A DNA stretch of 64,000 nt from Pontibacter mucosus (GCF_003054055.1 NZ_QBKI01000005.1:62001-126000); one strand, 5' to 3'; counted from the first letter of the stretch, positions 54,275-63,296 are shown. The notes: a model not told the origin generated them from the sequence alone. Program-made: numbers and translations.

Positions 54275-54703
54275 ATGACTATTAAAGAGGCGATAAACAA
54301 TATCATTGAAAGAAACGAAGAGATGTCACGCTTTTTAGAAGATGAAGGGAATGATTACTCTCTTGACGTAGTTGACATAGCAGCCTCAAAGTATGTAGAG
54401 TTACTTCAGAAGTGGAATTTTAATTTAGGCCTAGGCTCATACTTTGCCAATATCCTCTTGGTGTTAAATGATGAAAAACTTATCACTCAATTTGACCTAC
54501 AGGATGTAAGAAAGCTATATGAAAGTCTTTTAGATTTTCAAGAATGCAATCTTGACAACTATGTTGACTTGGCACATTTTGAACATGCTATCATGGACAA
54601 CAGTGAACATGCCAAGCAAATCACTTTGAATGGTATTATGATGGCAAAACGAAAAATTGAAGAGCTTGAAAGTTTGCTCAAGCACATAGAAAGAGAAAAG
54701 TAA
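54275..54703 (+). CDS. Uncharacterised helical protein between treY and malQ
   Basis: 142 residues, no recognised family, no signal peptide and no membrane segment. The sequence is mostly helical and acidic (EAINNIIERNEEMSRFLEDE, VRKLYESLLDFQECNLDNY, KRKIEELESLLKHIEREK). Codon use and base composition are AT-richer than in the neighbouring sugar genes. It is only 34 bp downstream of treY, yet it has no obvious sugar role. Its composition is similar to the small unknown genes at 56573 and 57056, so it may be accessory DNA. Confidence 0.7.
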   Translation: MTIKEAINNIIERNEEMSRFLEDEGNDYSLDVVDIAASKYVELLQKWNFNLGLGSYFANILLVLNDEKLITQFDLQDVRKLYESLLDFQECNLDNYVDLAHFEHAIMDNSEHAKQITLNGIMMAKRKIEELESLLKHIEREK

Positions 54704-54796
54704 ATTAAGAACATTGCCCGACCACATGTATATTCTATGCTTTCGCACGTCTTCTACACCAGTCCGTCAATTTTTATTAATTATTAGCTACCTGCT

Positions 54797-54886
54797 CCCT
54801 AACCTTCTAACTTTTAACTCAAAAGCTCCAAAGTATGGCGTCTCCACAACTCTCTAACTCCCAAACTCTTTAACTCCCAAACTCTA
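54797..54886 (+). repeat. Low-complexity leader with 16-nt tandem repeat before malQ
   Basis: TAACTCCCAAACTCT occurs at 54855-54869 and again at 54871-54885, ending 3 bp before the malQ start codon. The preceding 50 bp contain related words (CTTCTAACTTTTAACTC). It resembles the mscS leader at 2449-2491. No ribosome-binding site of the Shine-Dalgarno type is present. Confidence 0.6.
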
Positions 54887-54888
54887 CC

Positions 54889-56424
54889 ATGATTGTACCT
54901 CAACGCAGCGCAGGCATTTTGCTTCACATCACCTCCCTTCCCTCCCGCTTCGGCATCGGCGATTTGGGGCCGGAGGCGTTTAGGTTTGCCGACCAGCTAC
55001 AGGAGGCGGGGCAACGGTACTGGCAGATCCTCCCGCTCAACCCTACCGAGGTTAGCACGGGCAACTCGCCCTACAGCAGTCACTCGGCCTTTGCCGGAAA
55101 CCCGCTGCTCATCAGCCCGGAGGAACTGGTGCACGATGGCCTGCTCCACAACAAGGATTTGCAGCACAAGGAGAAGTTTGACGATGCCCGCGTGAATTTT
55201 GAGCAGGTGACCAGGTATAAACTGAAGCTGCTGCGCAAAGCGTACCAAAACTTTAGCGAGGAGCTGCCGGACGTGCTCTGGAAAGATTTTACAACGTTTC
55301 AGAAAGAGCAGAAGCTTTGGCTACAGGATTACGCCAATTTTGTGGCCTTCAGGCAGCATTTCAAAAACAAGAACTGGACGAAGTGGCCCGGGGAGATAAA
55401 GTGGCGCGACGAGCAGGCCGTGGAGCAGCTGGCTGAAAAGCTGCGCGAACAGGTAGAGTATGAGATGTTTCTGCAGCTCCTGTTTTACCGCCAGTGGCAA
55501 CGGCTAAAGGAGTACTGTCTCAGCAAAGACATCCTTTTCTTTGGCGACATGCCCTTCTACGTGAGCCACGACAGCGCCGACGTCTGGAGCCACCCTGGTA
55601 TTTTTAAGCTGGACCGCGATGGCAAACCCACCGCTGTATCGGGAGTACCGCCAGACTATTTCAGTGAGACAGGGCAGCTGTGGGGCACGCCGGTGTTCGA
55701 CTGGCAGGTACTGAAGGAGCAGAATTTTGATTGGTGGCTGCACCGCATCGAGCACAACCTGCGTCTGTTCGGCCTACTCCGCCTCGACCATTTCCGGGCT
55801 TTTTCGGCTTACTGGGAAGTACCTGCCGGCGAGGAAACCGCCATTAACGGCAAGTGGGTGAAAACGCCCGGCGCTCCGCTGCTCAAGCTGTTGCAGCAGC
55901 AGTTCAAGGAGTTACCGATTGTGGCCGAGGATTTAGGCGAGATAGACCAGCCCGTGCGCGACCTGATGGCGAAGTTTAAGCTGCCGGGCATGCGTGTGCT
56001 CTTGTTTGCCTTCGGCGAGGACCTGCCGCAAAGTCTCTACGCCCCGCACAACCACACCCAAAATAGCATCGTGTATACCGGCACCCACGACAACAACACC
56101 GTGCGCGGCTGGTACGATAAGGACGCCTCCCAAGGTGACAAGCGCCGCCTGCGTGCCTACAGCACCCACCGCGTGAACCAAAGCAACGTGCATACTATCC
56201 TGAACTGGCTAGCGTATAGTTCAGTCTCGCAGCTGGCCGTGCTGCCCATGCAGGACGTGCTGGGCCTTGGCAACGAGCACATCATGAACAAGCCCTCCAC
56301 TGGCAACGGCAACTGGGAATGGCGCCTGCAACCCAAGCAGTTCACACAAGCCCACATACAGGAGTTGAAAGATATGGCTACCCGGTACGGCCGCTGGCAG
56401 GATGAAGAAACGAAGGAAGTATAG
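54889..56424 (+). CDS. malQ: 4-alpha-glucanotransferase
   Basis: 511 residues, the usual length of the bacterial amylomaltase type. GH77 features are QRSAGILLHITSLPSRFGIGDLG, YWQILPLNPT, NSPYSSHSAFAGNPLLISPE, FFGDMPFYVSHDSADVW, the nucleophile Asp in LLRLDHFRAFSAYWEVPAG, the acid Glu in PIVAEDLGEI, and YTGTHDNNTVRGWY. It transfers maltodextrin segments between chains and releases glucose. It belongs functionally to the trehalose/glucan cluster but has its own leader. The stop codon lies inside a hairpin built from the AAGTATA motif. Confidence 0.96.
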   Translation: MIVPQRSAGILLHITSLPSRFGIGDLGPEAFRFADQLQEAGQRYWQILPLNPTEVSTGNSPYSSHSAFAGNPLLISPEELVHDGLLHNKDLQHKEKFDDARVNFEQVTRYKLKLLRKAYQNFSEELPDVLWKDFTTFQKEQKLWLQDYANFVAFRQHFKNKNWTKWPGEIKWRDEQAVEQLAEKLREQVEYEMFLQLLFYRQWQRLKEYCLSKDILFFGDMPFYVSHDSADVWSHPGIFKLDRDGKPTAVSGVPPDYFSETGQLWGTPVFDWQVLKEQNFDWWLHRIEHNLRLFGLLRLDHFRAFSAYWEVPAGEETAINGKWVKTPGAPLLKLLQQQFKELPIVAEDLGEIDQPVRDLMAKFKLPGMRVLLFAFGEDLPQSLYAPHNHTQNSIVYTGTHDNNTVRGWYDKDASQGDKRRLRAYSTHRVNQSNVHTILNWLAYSSVSQLAVLPMQDVLGLGNEHIMNKPSTGNGNWEWRLQPKQFTQAHIQELKDMATRYGRWQDEETKEV

Positions 56425-56442
56425 CTGAGGCTATACTTTTTT
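56417..56442 (+). terminator. malQ terminator made of the AAGTATA motif, containing the stop codon
   Basis: AAGTATAGC (56417-56425) pairs perfectly with GCTATACTT (56430-56438) across a TGAG loop and is followed by TTTT. The TAG stop codon of malQ is inside the left arm. The stem is AAGTATA/TATACTT plus two bases. Confidence 0.75.
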
Positions 56443-56572
56443 ATGTTTGCTGGAATAATACTCTATTGTTAAAGGAGTATAAGCTGGAGGATTTGAAGCT
56501 GAATTACTCCAGATATAGTGCTTATAAGTATATGCTTGCATTTATAAAATAGTTAGTGGTCATTATTAGATT

Positions 56573-56989
56573 ATGAAGATATACGACGAATACAAATCAG
56601 AATTTATAGAAATACAAAGGAATCATTCTGAAGACTACTATTACCCAAGTGTCAATTTGGAAATAAAAATAAAGACTAGAATTCTTGAAGCAAACATTGA
56701 AAGCATTTGGGTTGAGCGAAAAAACATTGAAGCTTTTATTGATAACTTAACAATTCTAGATGAAACTAGAAAAGGCAAGGCCATCTTAGTAGGAATGTCG
56801 CCTGAGCGCTTTAAACTAGAATTAGTTGGCATTGATGATTCTGGACATCTGGGAATAGGAATAAGGATTGAAAATGAAAATTTTTCAGAAACCGGTTATA
56901 ATAATGTGATTCAAACCGGATTTAAAATTGATGCGGGGCTTATTTCTTTATTGATTACCGACTTAAAAAGAATAATAAAGAACCACTAA
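56573..56989 (+). CDS. Uncharacterised small protein, possibly WapI-like immunity family
   Basis: 138 residues with clearly AT-rich codon use. There is no signal peptide. Predicted strands alternate (NLEIKIKTRILEANIESIWV, LELVGIDDSGHLGIGIRIE), and the phrase FKLELVGIDDSGHLGIGI vaguely resembles WapI-type immunity proteins of contact-dependent toxin systems. No toxin gene is adjacent, so this is a weak suggestion. It stands alone between malQ and a frameshifted gene and may be part of a small patch of acquired genes. Confidence 0.65.
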   Translation: MKIYDEYKSEFIEIQRNHSEDYYYPSVNLEIKIKTRILEANIESIWVERKNIEAFIDNLTILDETRKGKAILVGMSPERFKLELVGIDDSGHLGIGIRIENENFSETGYNNVIQTGFKIDAGLISLLITDLKRIIKNH

Positions 56990-57055
56990 CAACACCTGCA
57001 AAGCTCCAACTTACATTTTAGCCTAGTCCTTTACCACACACCACTCATCTAAAGT

Positions 57056-57528
57056 ATGATTTATAAGATTGACGTAGAAGATCTGGAAAGTATAAACCAC
57101 TTGATTTTGACGCGAGTGTTCAGTTCGAGGATCTTCAGAGCTTGAGTATAGAAGCGCCCATCACGTTCCAAATAGAAAGACGGTGCTTTGAAAATGTGAA
57201 AAGGAAGAGGTTTCTGTTTTGGACCAGCACCAGTTTTGGCGGTAAAACATCTGCCATCACTTTATCAGGAGTAACAAAAATTGAGCTGGAAGGTATAGAC
57301 GAGAGGTTTAAGGACAATCACTTTATACAACAGTTTACCTATGATGCTGTAAACGATGTTCTTGCCCTGCATACCGTTTTCGGCTTAACAGTAAAGTTTA
57401 CCATCGGCAAAGATTTTCAGGGAGAGTTAGCTGATTTAAAGGATAGCAGCTTTGGTGCCGGCATACTGCTTGGCTCAAAAGGCTTCACCGAAGAAGAGTG
57501 GGAAATGCTGAAAATAAACCAAACGTAG
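57056..57528 (+). pseudogene. Uncharacterised small gene with apparent frameshift next to an AAGTATA copy
   Basis: The likely start is ATG 57056 (MIYKIDVEDLESI), but that frame soon fails. A second frame continues as KPLDFDASVQFEDLQSLSI and runs to 57528 (...FTEEEWEMLKINQT). Adding one A to the A-run after AGTAT at about 57091-57097 joins them into roughly 157 residues. The downstream part alone can only start at TTG 57142. No domain is recognised; it looks like a small soluble beta-rich protein. It could be a real pseudogene or a single-base error in the A-run. Confidence 0.5.
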
Positions 57529-57651
57529 CCAGACCTATACTTTGTGTCCCGCCCGCATTTGGTATGCCGTGTTTTTCACTTCTGTTGTTTTTTGAGTAAC
57601 TTATGAACCACTCATCACAACCTACATTTGACCAAGCAAAACCAATCCACC

Positions 57652-58539
57652 ATGGACGAAATCATAAAAGAAGACATCAAACAGGAAGTATTTGACCTCT
57701 ACGATGACTACGCGCACAACCGCATCAACCGCCGCGACTTTGTGCAGAAGCTTTCCGTTTATGCTGTTGGTGGCCTGACGGTCGGTTCGCTGATGAGTTT
57801 CCTGATGCCCGATTACCAGGGCGCCATTCAAATAAAGGCGGGAGATCCGCGCATCAAATCAGAGTACATCTACTACCAGTCGCCAAACGGTGGCGGCAAG
57901 ATAAAGGCCCTGCTGTCGATGCCTGCCAGCGGCAAGAAGAAACTGGGCGGCATTGTGGTAGTGCATGAAAACCGGGGCCTGAACCCCCACATAGAGGATG
58001 TGGCCCGAAGAGCTGCTCTGGCAGGCTTTGTCTCCATTGCCCCGGATGCCCTCTCTCCGCTTGGCGGCTACCCCGGCAACGACGATGAGGGCCGCGAACT
58101 GCAAAGCAAACGAGACCGGAACGAGATGCTGGAGGACTTCATTGCCGCTTACGACTACCTGAAAAACTATACCATCTGCAATGGCAAGGTAGGCGTGGTG
58201 GGCTTCTGTTTTGGTGGCTGGATTTCGAACATGATGGCTGTGCGGATTCCGGATTTGGCAGCGGCTGTGCCTTTTTACGGTGGCCAGGCTCCCCCCGAGG
58301 ATGTACCGAAAATAAAGGCGCCCCTGCTGCTGCACTACGCTGAGCACGACGAGCGCGTGAACGCCGGCTGGCCGGAGTATGAAAAAGCACTGAAAGAGCA
58401 CGGCAAAACGTATAAAGCCTACATTTATCCCAACACCAACCACGGCTTCCACAACGATACCACGCCCCGTTTCGATAAAGAGGCAGCAGAACTGGCCTGG
58501 ACACGCACCATCGACTTCTTTAAGAAGAAGCTGAGGTAA
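57652..58539 (+). CDS. Dienelactone hydrolase-family alpha/beta hydrolase with Tat-like N-terminus
   Basis: 295 residues from ATG 57652; a TTG 24 bp earlier is less likely. The N-terminus has [20 protein letters not shown] (about 23-42), a twin-arginine motif plus hydrophobic stretch, so export folded through Tat is likely. The hydrolase body shows [20 protein letters not shown], the nucleophile Cys in [11 protein letters not shown], the Asp in [16 protein letters not shown], and the His in [10 protein letters not shown]. Dienelactone hydrolases use a Cys-His-Asp triad on lactones and esters. The substrate is unknown, and no aromatic degradation genes are nearby. Confidence 0.9.
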   Translation: MDEIIKEDIKQEVFDLYDDYAHNRINRRDFVQKLSVYAVGGLTVGSLMSFLMPDYQGAIQIKAGDPRIKSEYIYYQSPNGGGKIKALLSMPASGKKKLGGIVVVHENRGLNPHIEDVARRAALAGFVSIAPDALSPLGGYPGNDDEGRELQSKRDRNEMLEDFIAAYDYLKNYTICNGKVGVVGFCFGGWISNMMAVRIPDLAAAVPFYGGQAPPEDVPKIKAPLLLHYAEHDERVNAGWPEYEKALKEHGKTYKAYIYPNTNHGFHNDTTPRFDKEAAELAWTRTIDFFKKKLR

Positions 58540-58607
58540 GTATAGCTGGACAGGTTCCTGCTATCAGGATTCCAGGCCTCCCCTATTGTAATTTATACTT
58601 TCTGACA

Positions 58608-58659
58608 GCAAAAAGCCGTGGCCGGTAAACCTTAGGGAATACCGGCCACGGCTTTTTGC
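58608..58659. terminator. Terminator after the dienelactone hydrolase gene
   Basis: GCAAAAAGCCGTGGCCGGTA pairs perfectly with its complement (58640-58659) around a 12-nt loop, with an A-run on one side and a T-run on the other. Copies of TATACTT lie just outside (58593, 58668, 58687). Confidence 0.9.
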
Positions 58660-58805
58660 ATTTACTTTATACTTTCAGGAGCAGTTATACTTTACCGACC
58701 GCTTAACCTGCTTACATACTGTTTGTTATCATCAGGTAAAAGCTTATATTAGTAACAAGCATGGTAACAAACGGTTTTACTCCTACCCTCTAACCCTCAC
58801 AAACT

Positions 58806-59372
58806 ATGGCACAGCAAAGCATACAAACTGTTCTTGGCTCCAAGGCACACAATTTCGCCCTGGTGGATATGGTTTCTGATAAAATCGTGACGCTGCAGGA
58901 CGTGGCCTCGCCCAAGGCTACGGTTATCATGTTTATCTGTAACCACTGCCCTTACGTCAAGCACATCCTGCCGACACTGGTGCAACTGGCCGCAGAATAT
59001 AAAAGCGAGGGCGTAAACTTCGCCGCCATCAATGCCAACGATGTGGCTGTTTCGCCGGAAGACGGGCCGGAGCAGATGAAGCAGCTGGTCCGGGAAATGC
59101 AGTTTCCTTTCCCCTATCTCAACGACCAGACCCAGCAGATAGCGCGCAACTACCAGGCCGAATGTACTCCTGAGTTTTTCGTGTACGACGGCAGCCTGCG
59201 CCTGGCCTACCACGGGCAGTTCGATGGTTCCCGCCCCAGCAACGACACACCTGTAACGGGCGAGGACCTGCGTCAGGCATTGGATGCTCTCCTGGAAGGT
59301 AAACCTGTGGCTGAGGAGCAGCTCCCCAGCATTGGCTGCGGCATTAAGTGGCGGGCGCTGAACCCGGCGTAG
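58806..59372 (+). CDS. Thioredoxin-like redoxin (AhpC/TSA-type)
   Basis: 188 residues. The thioredoxin fold carries KATVIMFICNHCPYVKHILP, where CNHC replaces the usual CxxC and the PYVK context is that of a well-known redoxin subgroup; NDQTQQIARNYQAECTPEFF supplies the cis-Pro loop. Its partner and substrate are unknown. There is no signal peptide, so it acts in the cytoplasm. The 3' end overlaps the convergent L,D-transpeptidase gene by 29 bp. Confidence 0.9.
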   Translation: MAQQSIQTVLGSKAHNFALVDMVSDKIVTLQDVASPKATVIMFICNHCPYVKHILPTLVQLAAEYKSEGVNFAAINANDVAVSPEDGPEQMKQLVREMQFPFPYLNDQTQQIARNYQAECTPEFFVYDGSLRLAYHGQFDGSRPSNDTPVTGEDLRQALDALLEGKPVAEEQLPSIGCGIKWRALNPA

Positions 59373-60189
59373 GCGGCAAATCCCGCTTATTTTCGTGCAC
59401 CAGCTCGGTCATGGCCGAAACGTGGTCCAGGTACTGCGAAGTATAGGCATCGTTGGCGGCGTGTATGTACATGGTGGTACCACCTTTTACTGCCCCGATG
59501 ATTGCCTCATGATCCTCCATCGGGATGGCAGGGCAACCCAGGCTCCTGCCCAACCGGCCGGCCTGTTCAATAAATTCCTCCGAGGCATACTCAGCGCCGT
59601 GCATCACAATGCAGCGCTCCCGGGCATTGGTGTTGTAGCCTTCGTCCATCCCGTTTAGGCGCAGCGAAAGGCCGTGCTTGCCGTAATAGATATCCTCGGT
59701 CACGTAAAAGCCAATGCTGCTCATGAACGATTTGTTCTCGTTAGAGAACTCCGTGGCAAACTCCTGCCCGGAGTTCCGGCCGTGCGAAACATAGGTGTTG
59801 TACAACAGTTCCTTTTTCTCCACATCTATCACCCAAAGCCGCTTCTCGTTCGACGACTTCGTAAAATCCACAATGGTGATATAAGGTTTGTCTGATACCT
59901 CGTTGTTATGGCGCATGTTGTAAAACCCGGTAAGCGCCTTGTTAAATACTTCGAACCGCATTCCGGCCTCCTGCAAGCCCATCGTGCTGTACAGGTTATA
60001 GGCCACCTGGTTAAAGTGCATCAGCCTGATATTCGTCATTTTGCGCTTCAGGGTGGCAGCATCCGGGTGAGGCATGGCAGTGCCCTGGTTCACGGGTGTT
60101 GCCAGCGGCGTCAGTATAAGTGGCGCAAACAGGGGCAGCATTTTGCGGCTCAGTCTGCGGCGCATGTATCTCCATCTCGGCTTTCTCAT
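59344..60189 (-). CDS. Murein L,D-transpeptidase catalytic-domain protein
   Basis: 281 residues. A basic N-terminus and short hydrophobic stretch (KMLPLFAPLILTPLATP) suggest export; an alternative start is the Met nine residues in. The catalytic region reads RCIVMHGAEYASEEFIEQ, then GRLGRSLGCPAIPME, giving the His and the S-x-G-C-P nucleophile Cys of the family (Cys about 217). Preceding phrases (KPYITIVDFTKSSNEKRLWV, NTYVSHGRNSG) match the L,D-transpeptidase_2 type. Such enzymes form 3-3 cross-links or attach proteins to peptidoglycan. It is convergent with the redoxin gene. Confidence 0.9.
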   Translation of the reverse strand: MRKPRWRYMRRRLSRKMLPLFAPLILTPLATPVNQGTAMPHPDAATLKRKMTNIRLMHFNQVAYNLYSTMGLQEAGMRFEVFNKALTGFYNMRHNNEVSDKPYITIVDFTKSSNEKRLWVIDVEKKELLYNTYVSHGRNSGQEFATEFSNENKSFMSSIGFYVTEDIYYGKHGLSLRLNGMDEGYNTNARERCIVMHGAEYASEEFIEQAGRLGRSLGCPAIPMEDHEAIIGAVKGGTTMYIHAANDAYTSQYLDHVSAMTELVHENKRDLPPTPGSAPAT

Positions 60190-60359
60190 ATCTCCACAAT
60201 TTTATACTTATTGGTTTTACGGGATGGCTTCGGCACGGTTTAAACTATGGCACGTGCACCTCATCTTTTACAAACAACTATACCACAACAGCTTATACTT
60301 TCAAAGGCACCATTTTTGCCTGTATCCGTGTTACTTATACTCAGTAAAACACTCTCTAC

Positions 60360-61718
60360 ATGTATCGAAACAGACGCAGCTTTACAAGCGCCCTATTTTA
60401 TACTTTTCTGATTTTTATACTTGCCGGCTGTAGCCAGCAGCAGACCTTGCGCGGTGTGTTTAAACACCAGACGCCACACGAGAAATACGCAGCCAAACTA
60501 AAGGATGCTAACCTGCATGAAACGGCCCTGGGGCAACAGTGGCTACAGGCCAGCGAGCAGGCGCTGCAGGACTCCATTACCATCACCCTGCCTTTTAAGG
60601 AAACCGGCTACTTTGCCGCCGACAAACCCCGGGCACTGGGCTACCGCATACCGGCCCAACGCGGCCAGCGCCTTATCGTGAACCTGGAAGTGCAGGCCCG
60701 GGAGCAGTTGCAAGTGTTTATGGATTTGTTCGGGACAGAGGGCGGAAAGCCCAGCCACGTTGTCGCTGCCGATACGGCTGCCACTACACTGGCCTATGAG
60801 GTGGAGGAAGACCAGCAACATATACTTCGGGTGCAGCCAGAGCTGCTGCGAAGCGGGCAGTATACCGTTACCATTCAGGCAGCGCCCATACTTGCTTTTC
60901 CGGTGGCCGGCAAGAGTAGCCGCCACATTGCCAGCATCTGGGGTGACCCGCGTGATGCCGGTGCCCGCAGCCACGAAGGGATTGACGTATTTGCCAAACG
61001 CGGCACGCCAGCCATTGCCGCATCAGACGGCATCGTGCGACAGGTAGGCACCTCGCCACGCGGCGGCAAAGTCGTATGGCTCACCGACCTTAACCGCAGG
61101 CAAAGCTTGTACTATGCCCACCTCGACAGTCAGCTGGTGCAGGTGGGGCAACAGGTAAAGGCAGGCGACACGCTGGGGCTGATCGGCAACACGGGCAATG
61201 CCCGCACCACTGGTCCGCATTTGCACTTCGGGATTTACCGCTACGGCCGCGGTGCCACCAACCCTTACCCGTACATACACCAACCCACTGCCCCGGTGCC
61301 GGCTGTTAAGATAAACGCTGAGTTGGTGGGCAACTGGGTTCGGGTACGAAGCCGGAATGCCAATGTGCGATTACAGCCGGGAGCAACATCGGGCGTATAC
61401 CGCACGCTGCCGCAGCACACGCCCCTGCAGGTTACAGGCGGCACTTCCGATTGGTACCGGGTGGCCCTGCCGGATGGGAAAGAGGCCTACATTGCCAGCA
61501 GCGTGGTAGAGCCCGCCAAGCAGCCGGTTAAGTATAAAAAGCTCGCCTCCGATACCGATTTGCTGGACCAGGCACACCCGCAGGCCGCCGCGAAAGACAG
61601 TTTGCCCGCCGGCGAAAGTATCGTCATACTTGGCAGCTACCAGGGCTTCGACCTTGTGCGGAACGAGGCCGGGGAAATGGGCTGGGTTCATCCGCAACAG
61701 ACGGTGAGTGTACGGTAG
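60360..61718 (+). CDS. M23 metallopeptidase lipoprotein with SH3 domain
   Basis: 452 residues. A lipoprotein signal (LFYTFLIFILAGC, Cys about 23) anchors it outside the cytoplasm. Residues 60-175 form a beta-rich domain. The M23 domain (about 178-310) carries the zinc ligands in SHEGIDVFAKRGTPA, YYAHLDSQLVQVGQQVKAGD and TTGPHLHFGIY. An SH3-type domain follows (NWVRVRSRNANVRLQPGA... WYRVALPDGKEAYIAS), and a second short SH3-like tail (GYQ/GEMGWVHPQQ) ends it. It should be a DD-endopeptidase or amidase activator acting on peptidoglycan. It is a single gene near the L,D-transpeptidase. Confidence 0.92.
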   Translation: MYRNRRSFTSALFYTFLIFILAGCSQQQTLRGVFKHQTPHEKYAAKLKDANLHETALGQQWLQASEQALQDSITITLPFKETGYFAADKPRALGYRIPAQRGQRLIVNLEVQAREQLQVFMDLFGTEGGKPSHVVAADTAATTLAYEVEEDQQHILRVQPELLRSGQYTVTIQAAPILAFPVAGKSSRHIASIWGDPRDAGARSHEGIDVFAKRGTPAIAASDGIVRQVGTSPRGGKVVWLTDLNRRQSLYYAHLDSQLVQVGQQVKAGDTLGLIGNTGNARTTGPHLHFGIYRYGRGATNPYPYIHQPTAPVPAVKINAELVGNWVRVRSRNANVRLQPGATSGVYRTLPQHTPLQVTGGTSDWYRVALPDGKEAYIASSVVEPAKQPVKYKKLASDTDLLDQAHPQAAAKDSLPAGESIVILGSYQGFDLVRNEAGEMGWVHPQQTVSVR

Positions 61719-62349
61719 TAAGGGTTAAGTCTGCTGTTACGGTCTTCTGTGACAGTGCTTTTGCAAAGTATAAACCCCTTCCAAACCTCCCCTGAAAACA
61801 GGGGAGGGAGTTCTGCAATACCGGGTCCAACCACCCCTGGCCCCTCCTTGTCTAAGGCGGGGAATTTCTGCAAACGATTACATCCCCCTACCCCCTTCAA
61901 AGGGGGACTCTGGCTGAGGCTCCGTTAGCCGTAGCTATCGACCTTATCCCAGCCTTTGGGTGGAGCGCCTTGTAGATTTCTGGTTTCGCTTCAGCGATAT
62001 TGCGACGCAAGGAGCAAAGGAAATGTACACCGCGCGATGCCCGAAGGCGAGGCCTCCCGGCCTGGGAGGGCAGAAAGCGGGAGATGAAACAATAGGTATG
62101 TAAGGCTGGAGGATGAACGGCGGCTAGCAAAGATTGCTTGTGTCAAGCGGAAGGAAGCAAGGGCTAGTAAAGTATAAACCGGAAAGTATAAAAGCATGTA
62201 TGATTGCGCGGATTTAGAAATCTACAGCAGAAGTAGTTTCGGACAAGGAGGACCGGAACAGCGGAAACACCAGCAATTTCACCTTTTATGCCTCCACAAT
62301 AAACGATAATTGTTAACTTTACAGGCTCAAAACCTACCCTTAGTTGCCT
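61719..62349. repeat. 631-bp gene-free interval with three GC-rich REP-like hairpins
   Basis: Three short GC-rich palindromes stand in a row: 61786-61807 (CCTCCCCT/AGGGGAGG), 61841-61862 (CCCCTCCTT/AAGGCGGGG, one mismatch) and 61891-61906 (CCCCCTT/AAGGGGG). The next 200 bp (to about 62130) look like a degenerate coding or repeat remnant. A 77-codon minus-strand frame with IAEAKPEIYKALHPKAGI has no recognised domain and is not called as a gene. Three AAGTATA copies occur, two near 62170-62190. Confidence 0.55.
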
Positions 62350-63252
62350 TTGAAATTAGCTGCGATAGATATCGGATCGAATGCGGTGAGATGCCAGATC
62401 TCCAGTGTACTTAACCAAAACGGGCGAGTGTTTTTCAAAAGAGTGGAGTATGTGCGCTATGCTATCCGCTTCGGCGAGGATGTATTCAGCTCCGGCTACA
62501 TCAGCGATCCGAAAGTAGAGAAATTTGTAAAGCTGCTGCATGCTTTTCAGCTATTGCTGGATGTGCATGACGTGGATTACCACATGATTTGCGCCACCTC
62601 GGCCATGCGCAACGCCTTCAATGCCCAGGAGATAATCGATCGGGTACAGCAGCAGCTCGGCATGGAAATCCAGGTAATAGACGGGGAAATGGAAGCCGAA
62701 CTTATCAACAAGGTTATCTATAACTTCCTGGATGAGCAGCGCAACTACCTGCACATCGACGTGGGCGGCGGCAGCACCGAGTTTAACATCTATGTGAACC
62801 GCCAGAAAGTTGCCTCGCAGTCCTTTGAGCAAGGTTCCATTCGCCACATGCAGGGCCGCGACTCAGAGGAGCTGTGGAACAGGATGAAAGTATGGATTGA
62901 GGAAAACGCCAAAAAGTATCACCTGTCGCGTGCGGTGGGCACGGGCGGTAACATCAACAAGATATTTGAAATAGCCGGTAAAACAGCGGGCAAACCCATC
63001 TTCCGAAAGCAGATAGAGGAGGTAGCCTCTTACATTGCCAGCCTTACCATGGAGCAACGCATCACCGACCTGCTCCTCAACCCCGACCGGGCCGATGTGA
63101 TAGTTCCGGCCTCTGAGATTTACCTCTCCGCCATGAAGTGGGCCAAGCTGGAAAGTATGATTGTGCCTACTGTTGGCCTGAAAGACGGCATGCTGCACGC
63201 CCTCTACGAGCGCCACCATCCTGATCGCTTCATTATCAACAGCATCAGCTGA
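62350..63252 (+). CDS. ppx: Ppx/GppA-family exopolyphosphatase
   Basis: About 301 residues, starting at TTG 62350 (MKLAAIDIGSNAVRCQISSV); a TTG two codons upstream is also possible, and no ATG is available. The ASKHA fold gives LAAIDIGSNAVRCQI (phosphate 1), YLHIDVGGGSTEFNIYV (phosphate 2) and RAVGTGGNINKIFEIAGK. Further signatures are ICATSAMRNAFNAQEIIDRV and EGSIRHMQGRDSE. It hydrolyses polyphosphate or pppGpp from the end. The length is that of the short (about 300-residue) group, without the extra C-terminal HD domain. The polyphosphate kinase gene converges on it from the right. Confidence 0.92.
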   Translation: MKLAAIDIGSNAVRCQISSVLNQNGRVFFKRVEYVRYAIRFGEDVFSSGYISDPKVEKFVKLLHAFQLLLDVHDVDYHMICATSAMRNAFNAQEIIDRVQQQLGMEIQVIDGEMEAELINKVIYNFLDEQRNYLHIDVGGGSTEFNIYVNRQKVASQSFEQGSIRHMQGRDSEELWNRMKVWIEENAKKYHLSRAVGTGGNINKIFEIAGKTAGKPIFRKQIEEVASYIASLTMEQRITDLLLNPDRADVIVPASEIYLSAMKWAKLESMIVPTVGLKDGMLHALYERHHPDRFIINSIS

Positions 63253-63296
63253 AACATTTAACAATTATCAGTAAACTCTTTACGCTTTATCATAAC

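Noticed and set aside
54889..55195. 100-codon alternative frame inside malQ
   Set aside because: It overlaps the clear GH77 N-terminus in another frame and has no family features.
61897..62130. 77-codon minus-strand frame in the repeat region
   Set aside because: Low-complexity neighbourhood with palindromes and no domain; more likely a repeat remnant than a gene.
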